Positions 26,530 to 34,032 of a stretch of 55,871 nt of DNA are shown here, one piece after another. A program made the translations under genes and the position numbers. Source of the stretch: a virus; the IMG/VR virus record IMGVR_UViG_3300044950_000794, positions 1 through 55,871 of that record; one strand, 5' to 3'. The notes under the pieces were generated by a model. That model had not been told where the DNA came from. It saw only the letters and a list, made by a program, of their open reading frames with translations, and searched no databases. Numbering within the stretch: position 1 is the stretch's first letter; each line of letters starts with the position of its first letter.

Positions 26530-26553
26530 ACAGGGCCTATACGGCCCTGTCAA
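26530..26553 (-). promoter_or_regulatory. TTGACA joined to GGGCC inverted repeat
   Basis: Perfect 8-bp arms ACAGGGCC/GGCCCTGT with 5-base loop, overlapped by TTGACA on the minus strand. No good -10 at 16-18 bp and no T run, so it could be an operator, an RNA hairpin or a regulated promoter. It lies just after the 87-residue gene. Confidence 0.4.
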
Positions 26554-26575
26554 GCGCCATGACGGCGTGGTGCGC

Positions 26576-26839
26576 TTACTTCGTAGGTGCCGACCCGGAA
26601 GGGCCGCCCCGCGCTGTCTTGACTACGTGAACCACGGCCTTCAACTCAGTGATGGTCAGACGATCAACATCGAACCACCGTGCCTCCTTCCAGTCCGCGT
26701 CGTCTTTCAAGATGGGCTGCACGCAGGCTTGTGAGCACCCTGTCAAGTAATCAGCCAGCCCCGTGACCACACCGGTAAACCCAGTGACGTTGTCGGTGAC
26801 CTTGTCGCCAAGTTCGATCCCGTTTCGCGTTTCGGTCAT
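26576..26839 (-). CDS. hypothetical protein, KOW/SH3-like start
   Basis: A protein of 87 residues (MTETRNGIELGDKVTDNVTG). The segment GDKVTDNVTGFTGVVTGLADYLTGC is typical of small beta-barrel phage proteins, and WFDVDRLTI follows. ATGA-coupled to the upstream gene. Last gene of the P5 operon; unknown role. Confidence 0.8.
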   Translation of the reverse strand: MTETRNGIELGDKVTDNVTGFTGVVTGLADYLTGCSQACVQPILKDDADWKEARWFDVDRLTITELKAVVHVVKTARGGPSGSAPTK

Positions 26840-27021
26840 AGTTCAGCGTCCTTCCGCAGTTCGGTCACGGCCACGGAGCACCCGTCGTGCACGTGGCACT
26901 CAAACACCTCTCCCGGCTTGACGGTGTGCACCGGTCGCATTTCAGCCCCGGTTGCGGGGTGCGTAAAGTCAACACGCAGCGGCCATCCCGCATGTGCGTC
27001 AACGGTAACTTTACTGGTCAT
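26836..27021 (-). CDS. hypothetical protein
   Basis: A protein of 61 residues starting MTSKVTVDAHAGWPLRVDFT, chosen because AAGGAG lies eight bases upstream. C-terminus has VFECHVHDGCSVAVTEL, a short cupin-like strand pair common in phage small proteins. Unknown function. Confidence 0.75.
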   Translation of the reverse strand: MTSKVTVDAHAGWPLRVDFTHPATGAEMRPVHTVKPGEVFECHVHDGCSVAVTELRKDAEL

Positions 27022-27126
27022 TAGTCTTTCTCCTTGTGGCTGGTTGGGTACCCGTACTCTCCGGGCTGTCGCGCCTAACGCTGACGTTTGCGTGGGGTAT
27101 ATCTCCACGTGACTATGCCGTTGCAG

Positions 27127-27564
27127 TCACCCCACCTTCCGCCCCGCATCCTGTGTCAGGGCTGGCCACGGCTTAGCCGCGACGTGCCCCGGTATCTCGT
27201 TGTCTGGCATGGTATCAGGCAGGCCGTGCAGCAAGCGCAGTCGTTGCGCCTCGTATGAGAACGCCTGACGCAGCGCGTGGAGCGTGGTCTTATCCACACG
27301 GGCGTCTGCTATGGCGTGTTGAAGGGCAAGGGCTGAGCGCAGCGCTTTCACGCTGTCTGCGGCAAGCGATACGTGCGCTGTTTTCTTGAGGTCGCGTAGC
27401 CTGTCTGATATAGCCTTGAGGTCTTCCCGCTCACCGGCCTCAATACGCCTGATTACCTCGCGGCGGTTTGACGGTGGGCCGCTGAAGCCCAGTGCCGAGG
27501 CCATGTCCGCTTGGGACAGTCCTAACAGCTTCCGCAGTTGTGCTACCTCGTACCCTACGCTCAT
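27127..27564 (-). CDS. XRE-family helix-turn-helix regulator
   Basis: A protein of 145 residues. The N-terminus (residues ~5-45: VAQLRKLLGLSQADMASALG, then RREVIRRIEAGE) is a lambda-repressor/XRE-type helix-turn-helix. The C-terminal ~90 residues are helical and probably mediate dimerisation. AAAGGAA lies before the ATG. It is the only clear DNA-binding regulator seen in the window, so it is a candidate for binding the shared operators, but there is no direct evidence. It belongs to the P5 operon and would then be autoregulated. Confidence 0.82.
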   Translation of the reverse strand: MSVGYEVAQLRKLLGLSQADMASALGFSGPPSNRREVIRRIEAGEREDLKAISDRLRDLKKTAHVSLAADSVKALRSALALQHAIADARVDKTTLHALRQAFSYEAQRLRLLHGLPDTMPDNEIPGHVAAKPWPALTQDAGRKVG

Positions 27565-27624
27565 AACCTGTTTCCTTTGTTCCGGTCAAAGACGCTACCA
27601 TGCTGGGGCGTTGCTAGCAAGCGG

Positions 27625-27637
27625 CGCACCGGGTGCG
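27625..27637. repeat. dispersed palindrome, copy 9
   Basis: CGCACCGGGTGCG in the ~95-bp gap upstream of the XRE regulator. Confidence 0.85.
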
Positions 27638-27660
27638 GTAACCCACCAGACACGTGGCAC

Positions 27661-27975
27661 TCACTCCACCCGCTGCCTTCGACGTATCTTTGTGACTGCG
27701 TGGAACATCACGTTGCCGAACGACCGGAAACACCCGTCGGCGTACAGCGTGCGTTGCTGGTCTCCCGGCCCTACCCGACCAATGACGGCGGGACTGTCTG
27801 ACCCTTCTGGGATATGCTCCATCCCCCATACTGCCATCTGCATCCCGCCTCGGTACTGGTCATAGATATTGGTCAGGCTCTTGACGGTAAAGGTGTGCCC
27901 ATTGCTCAACAGGTAAACGTCACCTGTCTTGGCGTCGATCATTGACAGCGCGTCTTCTGGTGCTTCGCGGCTCAT
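27661..27975 (-). CDS. hypothetical protein
   Basis: A protein of 104 residues (MSREAPEDALSMIDAKTGDV). Beta-rich with YLLSNGHTFTVKSL, ending in a basic tail KIRRRQRVE. ATGA-coupled to the gene upstream. Unrecognised. Confidence 0.76.
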   Translation of the reverse strand: MSREAPEDALSMIDAKTGDVYLLSNGHTFTVKSLTNIYDQYRGGMQMAVWGMEHIPEGSDSPAVIGRVGPGDQQRTLYADGCFRSFGNVMFHAVTKIRRRQRVE

Positions 27976-28460
27976 TGTACGGCCTCTGCCGCGTCAATCA
28001 CCGCGTAGGCCTTGGCCTTGGCCTTCGCCGCCACGGCCTCTTGAAGCTGCCCGTGGTATTTGGCCAGTACGCAGAACCCCTTCTCGTTGGTTCTACGCAG
28101 TGCCTTCCATATGCCGGGTGTGAGTTGTAGCCCCGCCTCAAGACGTTTGGCCACACTACTAAGGAACTCACCGTCAGTGCCCGTGAAGCCACGTCCGTTG
28201 TGCTCCTTGGTCATGTTGGCCCGCCGCTCGTCCTGCGTCTGCCGTGCGTAAAGAAAGACGATGGCCTTCGTAATGGCGTAGTCGCTCACCGGCCCCCTGC
28301 TAAGGAACAGGGTGTTGAACCGTTCTTTGTCCCATGGCTGTTCCCACGGCGCGACCGTGGGGGGTGCTGGCATAACGGGTTCGTTATCTTCAATCACCTG
28401 CCCGTCCTCTTGGGCTTCGCGGCGCATGTTGCTCAGTTCGTCACGGCTGTACATGGTCAT
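27972..28460 (-). CDS. hypothetical protein
   Basis: A protein of 162 residues with AAAGGAG before MTMYSRDELSNMRREAQEDG. The C-terminal half (GEFLSSVAKRLEAGLQLTPG, ALRRTNEKGF, KYHGQL) resembles helical domains frequent in phage single-strand or recombination-linked hypothetical proteins, but no catalytic site is visible. First gene after P5. Confidence 0.78.
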   Translation of the reverse strand: MTMYSRDELSNMRREAQEDGQVIEDNEPVMPAPPTVAPWEQPWDKERFNTLFLSRGPVSDYAITKAIVFLYARQTQDERRANMTKEHNGRGFTGTDGEFLSSVAKRLEAGLQLTPGIWKALRRTNEKGFCVLAKYHGQLQEAVAAKAKAKAYAVIDAAEAVQ

Positions 28461-28486
28461 GGCGTTATCTCCTTTGCTACCCCCGG

Positions 28487-28515
28487 AATGTAAACCTATC
28501 GGGTTACAGCGTCAA
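28487..28515 (-). promoter_or_regulatory. operator-promoter P5
   Basis: -35 TTGACG, 17-bp spacer, -10 TACATT; operator GTAACCCGATAGGTTTAC at 28490-28507. Heads a five-gene operon that includes the XRE regulator. Confidence 0.85.
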
Positions 28516-28521
28516 GTGTGA

Positions 28522-29448
28522 TCAGTGCTGAATAAACGCGATATTTCGTTCTGTGTTCCAGCACAGGCCACACGTCGCGCATGATGCCTGATCGCCTGTT
28601 TGGACAGGGCATGGTATGGCGTCGTATTGTGCAGCCTGTGCCCACTCTGTGACCGTTACGGCCCCGCGCGACTTCATCACACCCAGCTTGGATGCCCCGG
28701 CCTTGAAACTCTTCCTGACGCTTATGGTTTCCCATGGCGCATTATGCAGTATCCGGCCTATGCTGCTGAACGGGTGGTGGTGTGTGTACCCAAAGACCGG
28801 GACACCCAGTTCCTCAATCCACATACGTGCGTAGTCCACGCTGTAGAAGTCTCCGAGCACATGCAGGCGCACAAGCAGGGGCAGTCTGCTTTTCTGGACC
28901 TCAGCACGTATGCTATTCTCAAGAGATTGCCCAGCCTCCCAGCGCCGGGCTAGGTGCATGTTGCCCCCGTAGCATAGCTTCGCCATATCGCAGGGCGGGC
29001 ACGTCCGACCCTCCTCAAGCGTCAGGGAGTACAGGCGTCTTCCTGCGTGCCTGCCCTTTGTCACCTCGTACCCTAGCTTCACGTTGTCATGCCCCGGCTT
29101 GAGCACATTGTCTGCCACTGTAGGGGTGGCCAAGGCGCGCTTGAACCGGGTGCCCCCGTCCGGGTGAAGACCCGCGTAGAGGGAGGCCTTTGGCAGGCTG
29201 TCCCGGCTGGTGACGGGGGCCTGTAGCGAGAGGAGGTGTTCGCCTTCAGGTGTGATGATAGCGTCACGCCATCCGCCTCCGCGCCGGTCAAGCGCGCCCT
29301 TGCGTACCAGCGCGGCCAAAACGAAAGACCACCGACCCCGTGAACCACCGCACTTGTCGTATAGTTCCCTGAATGTGAGGCCGCGCCCGGCCTCTTTGAT
29401 AGCCTGAAGGGCCGTGTACTCTATTGGCCTCAGGGTGCTCTTGCTCAC
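28522..29448 (-). CDS. Gp88-family protein with N-terminal winged-helix-like domain
   Basis: A protein of 308 residues from a GTG that overlaps the upstream stop (GTGA). Residues ~1-75 look like a winged helix (YTALQAIKEAGRGLTFRELY, RWSFVLAALVRKGALDRRGG). The rest matches the phage Gp88 family: CPPCDMAKLCYGGNMHLARR, LVRLHVLGDFYSVDYARMW, and the C-terminal CPVQTGDQASCATCGLCW. The ordered cysteines suggest metal or Fe-S binding. The family's biochemical role is unknown. A fused DNA-binding-like N-terminus is unusual for it. Confidence 0.85.
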   Translation of the reverse strand: MSKSTLRPIEYTALQAIKEAGRGLTFRELYDKCGGSRGRWSFVLAALVRKGALDRRGGGWRDAIITPEGEHLLSLQAPVTSRDSLPKASLYAGLHPDGGTRFKRALATPTVADNVLKPGHDNVKLGYEVTKGRHAGRRLYSLTLEEGRTCPPCDMAKLCYGGNMHLARRWEAGQSLENSIRAEVQKSRLPLLVRLHVLGDFYSVDYARMWIEELGVPVFGYTHHHPFSSIGRILHNAPWETISVRKSFKAGASKLGVMKSRGAVTVTEWAQAAQYDAIPCPVQTGDQASCATCGLCWNTERNIAFIQH

Positions 29449-30170
29449 GGCTTCGCTGCCTTTCTTGCCCAGTACCACTCTCGCCAACTTTCAACGTCCG
29501 GTCCGAAAGGCGGATAGTCCCCGGTTGAGCACACCTCGTCCCACCGGCTAAGTCCGCTGAACAATTCCACTTGCTCGCTGAAGACCACGCCCCGCTCACG
29601 CTTGCGCTGCATCCATAGCGTGGCCTGAACAGCGGGCACGGGTATCTTGTGTTGTCTGGCCAAGCGCTGCACCACCCGCTCAATCTGGTCATAGACCCCC
29701 GGCTTCATGTACGGCACGGCCTCTTTCATAGTGAGGTGCTTGCCAGCCCACACCCCGAGCATGTGGCCATCCACTGTCACCAGCTTGGAGGTCTGAGGAT
29801 AAAGCAGGTTGTGTCTGAAGGACGTGGTCTTGCGCCCGGCCACGGTGTCAAGAAAGCTGACCGCCCCGGTGGCATAGCTGAAGGCACGGGCTGCGCACGC
29901 GTTGTACGTGCTGACCACCACGGTATCTAGGCCCCGGCCTGTTGCGACCGCGAAGAGAACGCTTGCCAGTGATCGCAAGTTGCCGTGATAGTCGTTGTTC
30001 GGGGACAGGGCTGCGAAGGCCTCAACGGTCGGCACTATGCCCACCCCGTACAACTCACTGAACGCACGCAGCGTCAGGTGATAGTTGGGGTAGGCTTTCA
30101 GGCCCATGGCCTTGTCGTTGTCGGTTGCCCGCGCCATGGCATCAATGAGGTTCTCGCTATGGCCGGTCAC
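29445..30170 (-). CDS. conserved phage protein, possible helix-hairpin-helix fold
   Basis: A protein of 241 residues from a GTG overlapping the upstream stop (GTGA), with GGGAG upstream. Motifs FAALSPNNDYHGNLRSLASV, KTTSFRHNLL and VTVDGHMLGVWAG recur in phage proteins of unknown role found next to Gp88-type genes; the arrangement hints at a glycosylase-like helical fold. It contains MQRKRERG, one of the KRER elements. Co-transcribed from P6. Confidence 0.78.
   Translation of the reverse strand: MTGHSENLIDAMARATDNDKAMGLKAYPNYHLTLRAFSELYGVGIVPTVEAFAALSPNNDYHGNLRSLASVLFAVATGRGLDTVVVSTYNACAARAFSYATGAVSFLDTVAGRKTTSFRHNLLYPQTSKLVTVDGHMLGVWAGKHLTMKEAVPYMKPGVYDQIERVVQRLARQHKIPVPAVQATLWMQRKRERGVVFSEQVELFSGLSRWDEVCSTGDYPPFGPDVESWREWYWARKAAKP
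29593..29604 (-). repeat. 12-bp repeat CAAGCGTGAGCG, copy c
   Basis: In frame as RKRER inside the 241-residue protein gene. Confidence 0.55.
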
Positions 30171-30862
30171 GCCTTGCGGCTCCCAGACCACACCGCGATA
30201 CGCCACCCGATGTTGAACCACCACGCGTTGACCACCTTCTGCCGTAGCCACCGCTTCCATTCCCGGCTAGCGGTCAGGCCGTCGTGGTAGTAGTCAACAT
30301 CGTCGTCAATCTCCCAGCCATCGCCCCGCGACCACACCACAGTCAGATTCTCGACCGTGTAGGTCCAGCCCTCGCGCAGTTCGGCCCGGTCGATGCCCAG
30401 CATATCTTCTATGAGGTAATCCCATCCGACCGTTTCGTGGGCACCGCCCGCGCACCCGCTGTAGTCCTCTACGTCAAACTCAAAGACGTCAGGGCGGTTG
30501 GCTGACACGTAGAACTCAAGGTGCCCCGGCCCGTTCCAGTGGTTTCTCAAGTCCTCGGCGCTAGGGGTGAAGTCATCAAACTCCTCGACCACCTTAAACT
30601 CTCCGTCGTCTGCGCACTCAAAGACCTGCACAAGGGAACGGTCTTCGCCGCCCACGTCAACGCCAATAGTCATTAACGTCTGATTAGTGCTAGTCACGGT
30701 TGAAGAGGTGCGTCGGTAGTACTCCTCATTAGTCTCTCCCGGCGCGCGGGGAGGGACCACATAGGCAACACCGGGTGGTATACGTGGGTCTGTCATGACC
30801 TCAATGCCAGCCCTAGCCGTCAGTCGATCCCACGCCGGTGGGCCGTCAAGTTTGTCAACCAC
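30167..30862 (-). CDS. hypothetical acidic protein
   Basis: A protein of 231 residues from a GTG (MVDKLDGPPAWDRLTARAGI) with AGGAGAG upstream. Strongly acidic with many Trp/Tyr and the segments IGVDVGGEDRSLVQVFE and SANRPDVFEFDVEDYSG. No recognised domain. An acidic DNA-mimic-like composition is worth noting. First gene after P6. Confidence 0.76.
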   Translation of the reverse strand: MVDKLDGPPAWDRLTARAGIEVMTDPRIPPGVAYVVPPRAPGETNEEYYRRTSSTVTSTNQTLMTIGVDVGGEDRSLVQVFECADDGEFKVVEEFDDFTPSAEDLRNHWNGPGHLEFYVSANRPDVFEFDVEDYSGCAGGAHETVGWDYLIEDMLGIDRAELREGWTYTVENLTVVWSRGDGWEIDDDVDYYHDGLTASREWKRWLRQKVVNAWWFNIGWRIAVWSGSRKA

Positions 30863-30887
30863 GTTTCTCTCCTGTTGCTGCCCACGT

Positions 30888-30916
30888 GTGGTAAACCATT
30901 AGGGTTACAGTGTCAA
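30888..30916 (-). promoter_or_regulatory. operator-promoter P6
   Basis: -35 TTGACA, 17-bp spacer, -10 TACCAC; operator GTAACCCTAATGGTTTAC at 30891-30908. Palindrome copy 10 begins 11 bp upstream of the -35. Confidence 0.83.
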
Positions 30917-30927
30917 GCCTGTCACGG

Positions 30928-30940
30928 CGCACCGGGTGCG
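30928..30940. repeat. dispersed palindrome, copy 10
   Basis: CGCACCGGGTGCG between the end of the 91-residue gene and P6. Confidence 0.85.
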
Positions 30941-30941
30941 G

Positions 30942-31217
30942 CTAGCGCTCCTCAGGGAAGGTGGCACGTAGCGCCCGAAGGACAAGCCGCCAGACGTTAT
31001 ACGACAGGCGCGGGTAGCCATCGACACGCCCTTCGCGTAGGGGTTTGTCAAGCACACCCTGAAGCGTGCCGCCCTTGCGTCCGACCCTGACGCGATAGTC
31101 TGCCAGCTTGTCATAGCGGCCTTTACCGGCCCCGCCCACATTGTCTATGACCATCTGCCCGAGCGTCTCGACTTTGCCCGTGCGGGCACTGTGCAGTTCG
31201 ATCTTGACTATCAGCAT
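30942..31217 (-). CDS. hypothetical protein
   Basis: A protein of 91 residues (MLIVKIELHSARTGKVETLG). The pattern ARTGKVETLGQMVIDNVGG plus YDVRVGRK-like YRVRVGRKGG is common among small phage proteins. It has GGGGTGA as ribosome site. Last gene of the P7 operon. Confidence 0.78.
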   Translation of the reverse strand: MLIVKIELHSARTGKVETLGQMVIDNVGGAGKGRYDKLADYRVRVGRKGGTLQGVLDKPLREGRVDGYPRLSYNVWRLVLRALRATFPEER

Positions 31218-31221
31218 GTGC

Positions 31222-31500
31222 TCACCCCATCCGCTTCAGGTCGTTTGACAGCGCGTTTGCGCCGGGGTGGTCGTAGGCGGTCAGGTTCATAGCCATACCG
31301 GCCACCTCCCCGTCCTTAACGTGCACCTGCACAAGTATAGCCGCGCCCCCCATCATGGCTATCATGTCCGCTGAGTTTAGACGCCATACCGCCGTGACGA
31401 CGCGCTGCCCGCTGACCATGTCTTGCCCGAGATACACGGGGTCGTCACTGATAACGCTGGCCTTGCGGCGTGGCGTCTTGGTTGTCCTGATACTGTGCAT
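31222..31500 (-). CDS. hypothetical protein
   Basis: A protein of 92 residues (MHSIRTTKTPRRKASVISDD). The start lies directly after the upstream stop; a longer frame overlapping that gene is rejected. Basic N-terminus then a hydrophobic stretch with four methionines (SADMIAMMGGAAILVQVHV). Unrecognised. Confidence 0.72.
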   Translation of the reverse strand: MHSIRTTKTPRRKASVISDDPVYLGQDMVSGQRVVTAVWRLNSADMIAMMGGAAILVQVHVKDGEVAGMAMNLTAYDHPGANALSNDLKRMG

Positions 31501-31504
31501 GTGG

Positions 31505-32077
31505 TTACCCCATTGACCCCGCCTCTGGCACGTCCGCGTAGTCAACCGACGCTTCGATGCGTCTGCAATCACGCAGCTTCGCCCAGAAGCGGTGTGCCTT
31601 CTTGAAGCCGCGCTTCGCCACCGGTGCCAGCCTGTCACCGAACGGCCCTGCGTCCGTCACGAGGAAGGATAGGCTGGAATACTCCTTCGCCCCCTGCCTG
31701 ATGTATACCCGATCCACGGTCAGTTCGGACCCGGCTGGTACGGTCGCGGTCGGGAGGTATTGGCCCATCATGTGCCACGTCGCCCGGTCGAACTCCGGTA
31801 GAGCCTCCACGTCCAGCACGGCCCTTCTCGACCCATGCTCTCGGATGGCAAGGTCGCGCTCAAAGTAGTAGCGTTCGCTCTCTGGAAATGGGCGGGTCAA
31901 GTAGTAGTTCTTCCCGGTGACCACACCTACCCGGAGCATGATGGCTTCCCACGGCGTGCCCACGTCCATGAGGCCCAAGGCGCGGGCGAACTCATGGTTG
32001 CGTCCCTCTTGGTGCAGAGGGAACGTCCAAGCCTCTGTAAGGCGAAGTCGGTCGCCAATATCAATCAATGTCAGCAT
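31505..32077 (-). CDS. hypothetical protein
   Basis: A protein of 190 residues (MLTLIDIGDRLRLTEAWTFP). AGGAA lies before this ATG, which overlaps the upstream gene's stop by 17 bp. Segments FPLHQEGRNHEFARALG and YIRQGAKEYSSLSFLVT suggest a beta-barrel-like fold. Unrecognised. Confidence 0.76.
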   Translation of the reverse strand: MLTLIDIGDRLRLTEAWTFPLHQEGRNHEFARALGLMDVGTPWEAIMLRVGVVTGKNYYLTRPFPESERYYFERDLAIREHGSRRAVLDVEALPEFDRATWHMMGQYLPTATVPAGSELTVDRVYIRQGAKEYSSLSFLVTDAGPFGDRLAPVAKRGFKKAHRFWAKLRDCRRIEASVDYADVPEAGSMG

Positions 32078-32366
32078 CTGGTTTCCTAAACGGTAAGGGG
32101 TCAAGATGGAAGCCGCACGCGGCGGCGTGAAGCATGGCCTCAGCCTCAAGATAGTCGGACAGATACGGCCCGGCCCATGGCCCGATATCCTTCATGTAGT
32201 CTCCCGCGTTCTCTGGGGTCCAGCGTGGGTCGCGCTTGTCTGTGATGATAACACTGACGACGCGGTACGGTGCGCTCACCGACCGGCCACAAGACACCCG
32301 ACCTGTGAGCATGGGGCCACGGTGCAGAGGCAGGGTGACCCATTGTGGTGCAGGCGTGTCGGTCAA
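32061..32366 (-). CDS. hypothetical protein
   Basis: A protein of 101 residues (MTDTPAPQWVTLPLHRGPML), ATGA-coupled to the upstream gene. Pattern WTPENAGDYMKDIGPWAGPY is distinctive but unrecognised. Confidence 0.75.
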   Translation of the reverse strand: MTDTPAPQWVTLPLHRGPMLTGRVSCGRSVSAPYRVVSVIITDKRDPRWTPENAGDYMKDIGPWAGPYLSDYLEAEAMLHAAACGFHLDPLPFRKPDADID

Positions 32367-32746
32367 TCCACCACCTCAATCAACAGCGTTCGACCTTCCA
32401 GTAAATGCACCCGCATGACATTCAGCGTGTGGGTAAGCATGGCCTTGAACCGGTCTTGCATGTCTTGCGACGTTATCTCGTGCAGGTCGTGAAAGCGGGG
32501 CCATACCCAAGCAGGGTCGGTCATTGTCCCCCGCACCCGGTCAAGGTCTTCTGCGGTCATCACCTTCCAGTCAGGTGACCCGTGGCCGGGGAACAAGGCT
32601 TGTGTCAGGCTGCCAAACTTGCGCCATCCAGCCACCTCTACCCACCGCGTGCCCTCGGGTGGGTCAGGCATAAAGGGGTCAACGCCCCCGGCATTTGACT
32701 CGCGCTTGGCCATGTATATGGTAAGTTCCAGCCCCATGTTACGCAC
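32363..32746 (-). CDS. hypothetical protein
   Basis: A protein of 127 residues if the GTG (MRNMGLELTIYMAKRE) is used, AAGGAAAG lying in front; an ATG three codons later is the alternative. Residues such as WVEVAGWRKFGSLTQALF and DPAWVWPRFHDLHE are seen in phage proteins of unknown function. Overlaps the DUF262-like gene's end by eight bases. Confidence 0.76.
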   Translation of the reverse strand: MRNMGLELTIYMAKRESNAGGVDPFMPDPPEGTRWVEVAGWRKFGSLTQALFPGHGSPDWKVMTAEDLDRVRGTMTDPAWVWPRFHDLHEITSQDMQDRFKAMLTHTLNVMRVHLLEGRTLLIEVVD

Positions 32747-33248
32747 GCTCGCTTTCCTTGTGGGCGACCCCGCCGAAGTTCATCATGTTGTAGTAGCCCT
32801 TCAGGTACGTCTCGTCGGTGCTGTCTGTGATATAGCACCCGAAGATAGTGTTCCGAAACGTGCGCTTGTCCACCTCGGTGGTCTCTTCCCAGCGGTATCC
32901 GAACACCGGGAACTTGCCGGTCAGATAGTCCTCAAGGGCCTTCATGCGCTGTTGCCCGTCGATCAGCAGGTTGTCAAACTTGCTACCTTCGTCCCGGTCC
33001 CGGTTGAATGTGTATGTGCCAATGGTCAGGCCCATCCACAGGCTCTCCACCAGCTTCACTGATTGCGCCTCGGTCCACACAAAGGGGCGTTGCCACGACG
33101 GCAGGCGGAACCCCATCACCATACGCTCGCTCAGTTGCGGCGAACCGGCCTCTTTCCACTTCTCAAACTCCCGCACGGCCTCCCCCACGCAGAAGGCCAC
33201 GGGACGGCCAAGGTCAGCAGGTTTCGGCATTAAGCGCAGTGCGGTCAT
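32739..33248 (-). CDS. DUF262 / GmrSD N-terminal-like (ParB-fold) protein
   Basis: A protein of 169 residues starting MTALRLMPKPADLGRPVAFC. DUF262 signatures: LPSWQRPFVWTEAQ (about 49-62), LWMGLTIGTY (70-79) and LLIDGQQRMKALEDYL (94-109) with the DGQQR motif. Full GmrSD/DUF262 proteins also carry a DUF1524 HNH-type nuclease; here that part is absent, while a separate HNH gene lies directly upstream across P7. Phage stand-alone DUF262 proteins have no settled role; nucleotide-dependent DNA processing or interference with modification-dependent restriction is possible. Confidence 0.82.
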   Translation of the reverse strand: MTALRLMPKPADLGRPVAFCVGEAVREFEKWKEAGSPQLSERMVMGFRLPSWQRPFVWTEAQSVKLVESLWMGLTIGTYTFNRDRDEGSKFDNLLIDGQQRMKALEDYLTGKFPVFGYRWEETTEVDKRTFRNTIFGCYITDSTDETYLKGYYNMMNFGGVAHKESERA

Positions 33249-33270
33249 AGCGGTCTTCCCTTTGGTTGCC

Positions 33271-33283
33271 CGCACCCGGTGCG
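33271..33283. repeat. dispersed palindrome, copy 11
   Basis: CGCACCCGGTGCG in the leader between P7 and the DUF262-like gene. Confidence 0.85.
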
Positions 33284-33295
33284 GTTCATAGGGCT

Positions 33296-33324
33296 TATGT
33301 AAACCTAAAGGGTTACACTGTCAA
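33296..33324 (-). promoter_or_regulatory. operator-promoter P7
   Basis: -35 TTGACA, 17-bp spacer, -10 TACATA; operator GTAACCCTTTAGGTTTAC at 33299-33316. Heads a six-gene operon beginning with the DUF262-like gene. Confidence 0.85.
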
Positions 33325-33333
33325 GCCCCCCCC

Positions 33334-34032
33334 CTACGCACTTTTCATGCCGTCTCTGAACAGCATCTTCTCGTACACGCTCATGGAACCTACTGCGTGG
33401 TTGCATGCTAGGCAGGCTATCACGAGGTTTGACGCTGCGTCTGGGCCGCCCGCTGACTTGGGGACGACGTGCTCAAAAGTGGCCAACGCGGCGGTGCTTG
33501 ACGCGGTAAGGCTCATCAGCGTGCCACAGTAGAAGCACAGCCACTCTTGTCGCTCACATAGCAGTTTCTTCAGGTTGATGCGGTTCTTGTGGTTGGTCGG
33601 GCGGTACCCGGTCACGCCTACAGGTTCGGACGGGGCAATGACGGCGGCTTCTGTGATGGGGGTGTCTTCGGGCGTTATAAGGTCCATAGCCCCGGACGGG
33701 CTACTTAGGCGCTCACGGCGTCTGCGTGCGTGGGGCTGGTCTGTCTCGGCGGGCGCGACCGGTGCGGGCGGCGGTGTGTCGTCACGCATGGCTTTCTCGA
33801 CTAGGCTGAGAACCCCGTAGTCATTGCACGTCCATCGCCGCCCGCCTTGCGCGTTGGTGTACAGGATAAGTGTGGCCTTCCCGAAGCGCCATCTGGTTAT
33901 CTCCCATTCGCTTGTGGGTGGTAGCTTGGTGCCCCCTGCCCCGTGCAACCATGCCTCAAGTTTTTCCAGTTCAAGCCCCGTCATCGGCAACGTCTGGAAC
34001 CCGGCCACCACTGGCCCCACGGTTGAACTCAT
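33334..34032 (-). CDS. HNH endonuclease with unknown N-terminal domain
   Basis: A protein of 232 residues. The C-terminal HNH module has zinc ligands C166/C169 (CFYCG) and C207/C210 (ACLACN), catalytic EHVVPKSAGG (His188) and the N-containing SNLVIACLACNHA. The N-terminal ~85 residues (MTGLELEKLEAWLHG, WEITRWRFG, WTCNDYGVLSLVEK) form a separate alpha/beta part, joined by a Pro/Arg-rich linker. It may be a homing-type nuclease, or it may cut host or competitor DNA. Last gene of the P8 operon. Confidence 0.85.
   Translation of the reverse strand: MSSTVGPVVAGFQTLPMTGLELEKLEAWLHGAGGTKLPPTSEWEITRWRFGKATLILYTNAQGGRRWTCNDYGVLSLVEKAMRDDTPPPAPVAPAETDQPHARRRRERLSSPSGAMDLITPEDTPITEAAVIAPSEPVGVTGYRPTNHKNRINLKKLLCERQEWLCFYCGTLMSLTASSTAALATFEHVVPKSAGGPDAASNLVIACLACNHAVGSMSVYEKMLFRDGMKSA

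Noticed and set aside
26341-26575. tRNA or small RNA in the 234-bp gap
   Set aside because: No cloverleaf or GTTCGA-type T loop was found; only the palindrome, promoter-like boxes and one hairpin can be supported.
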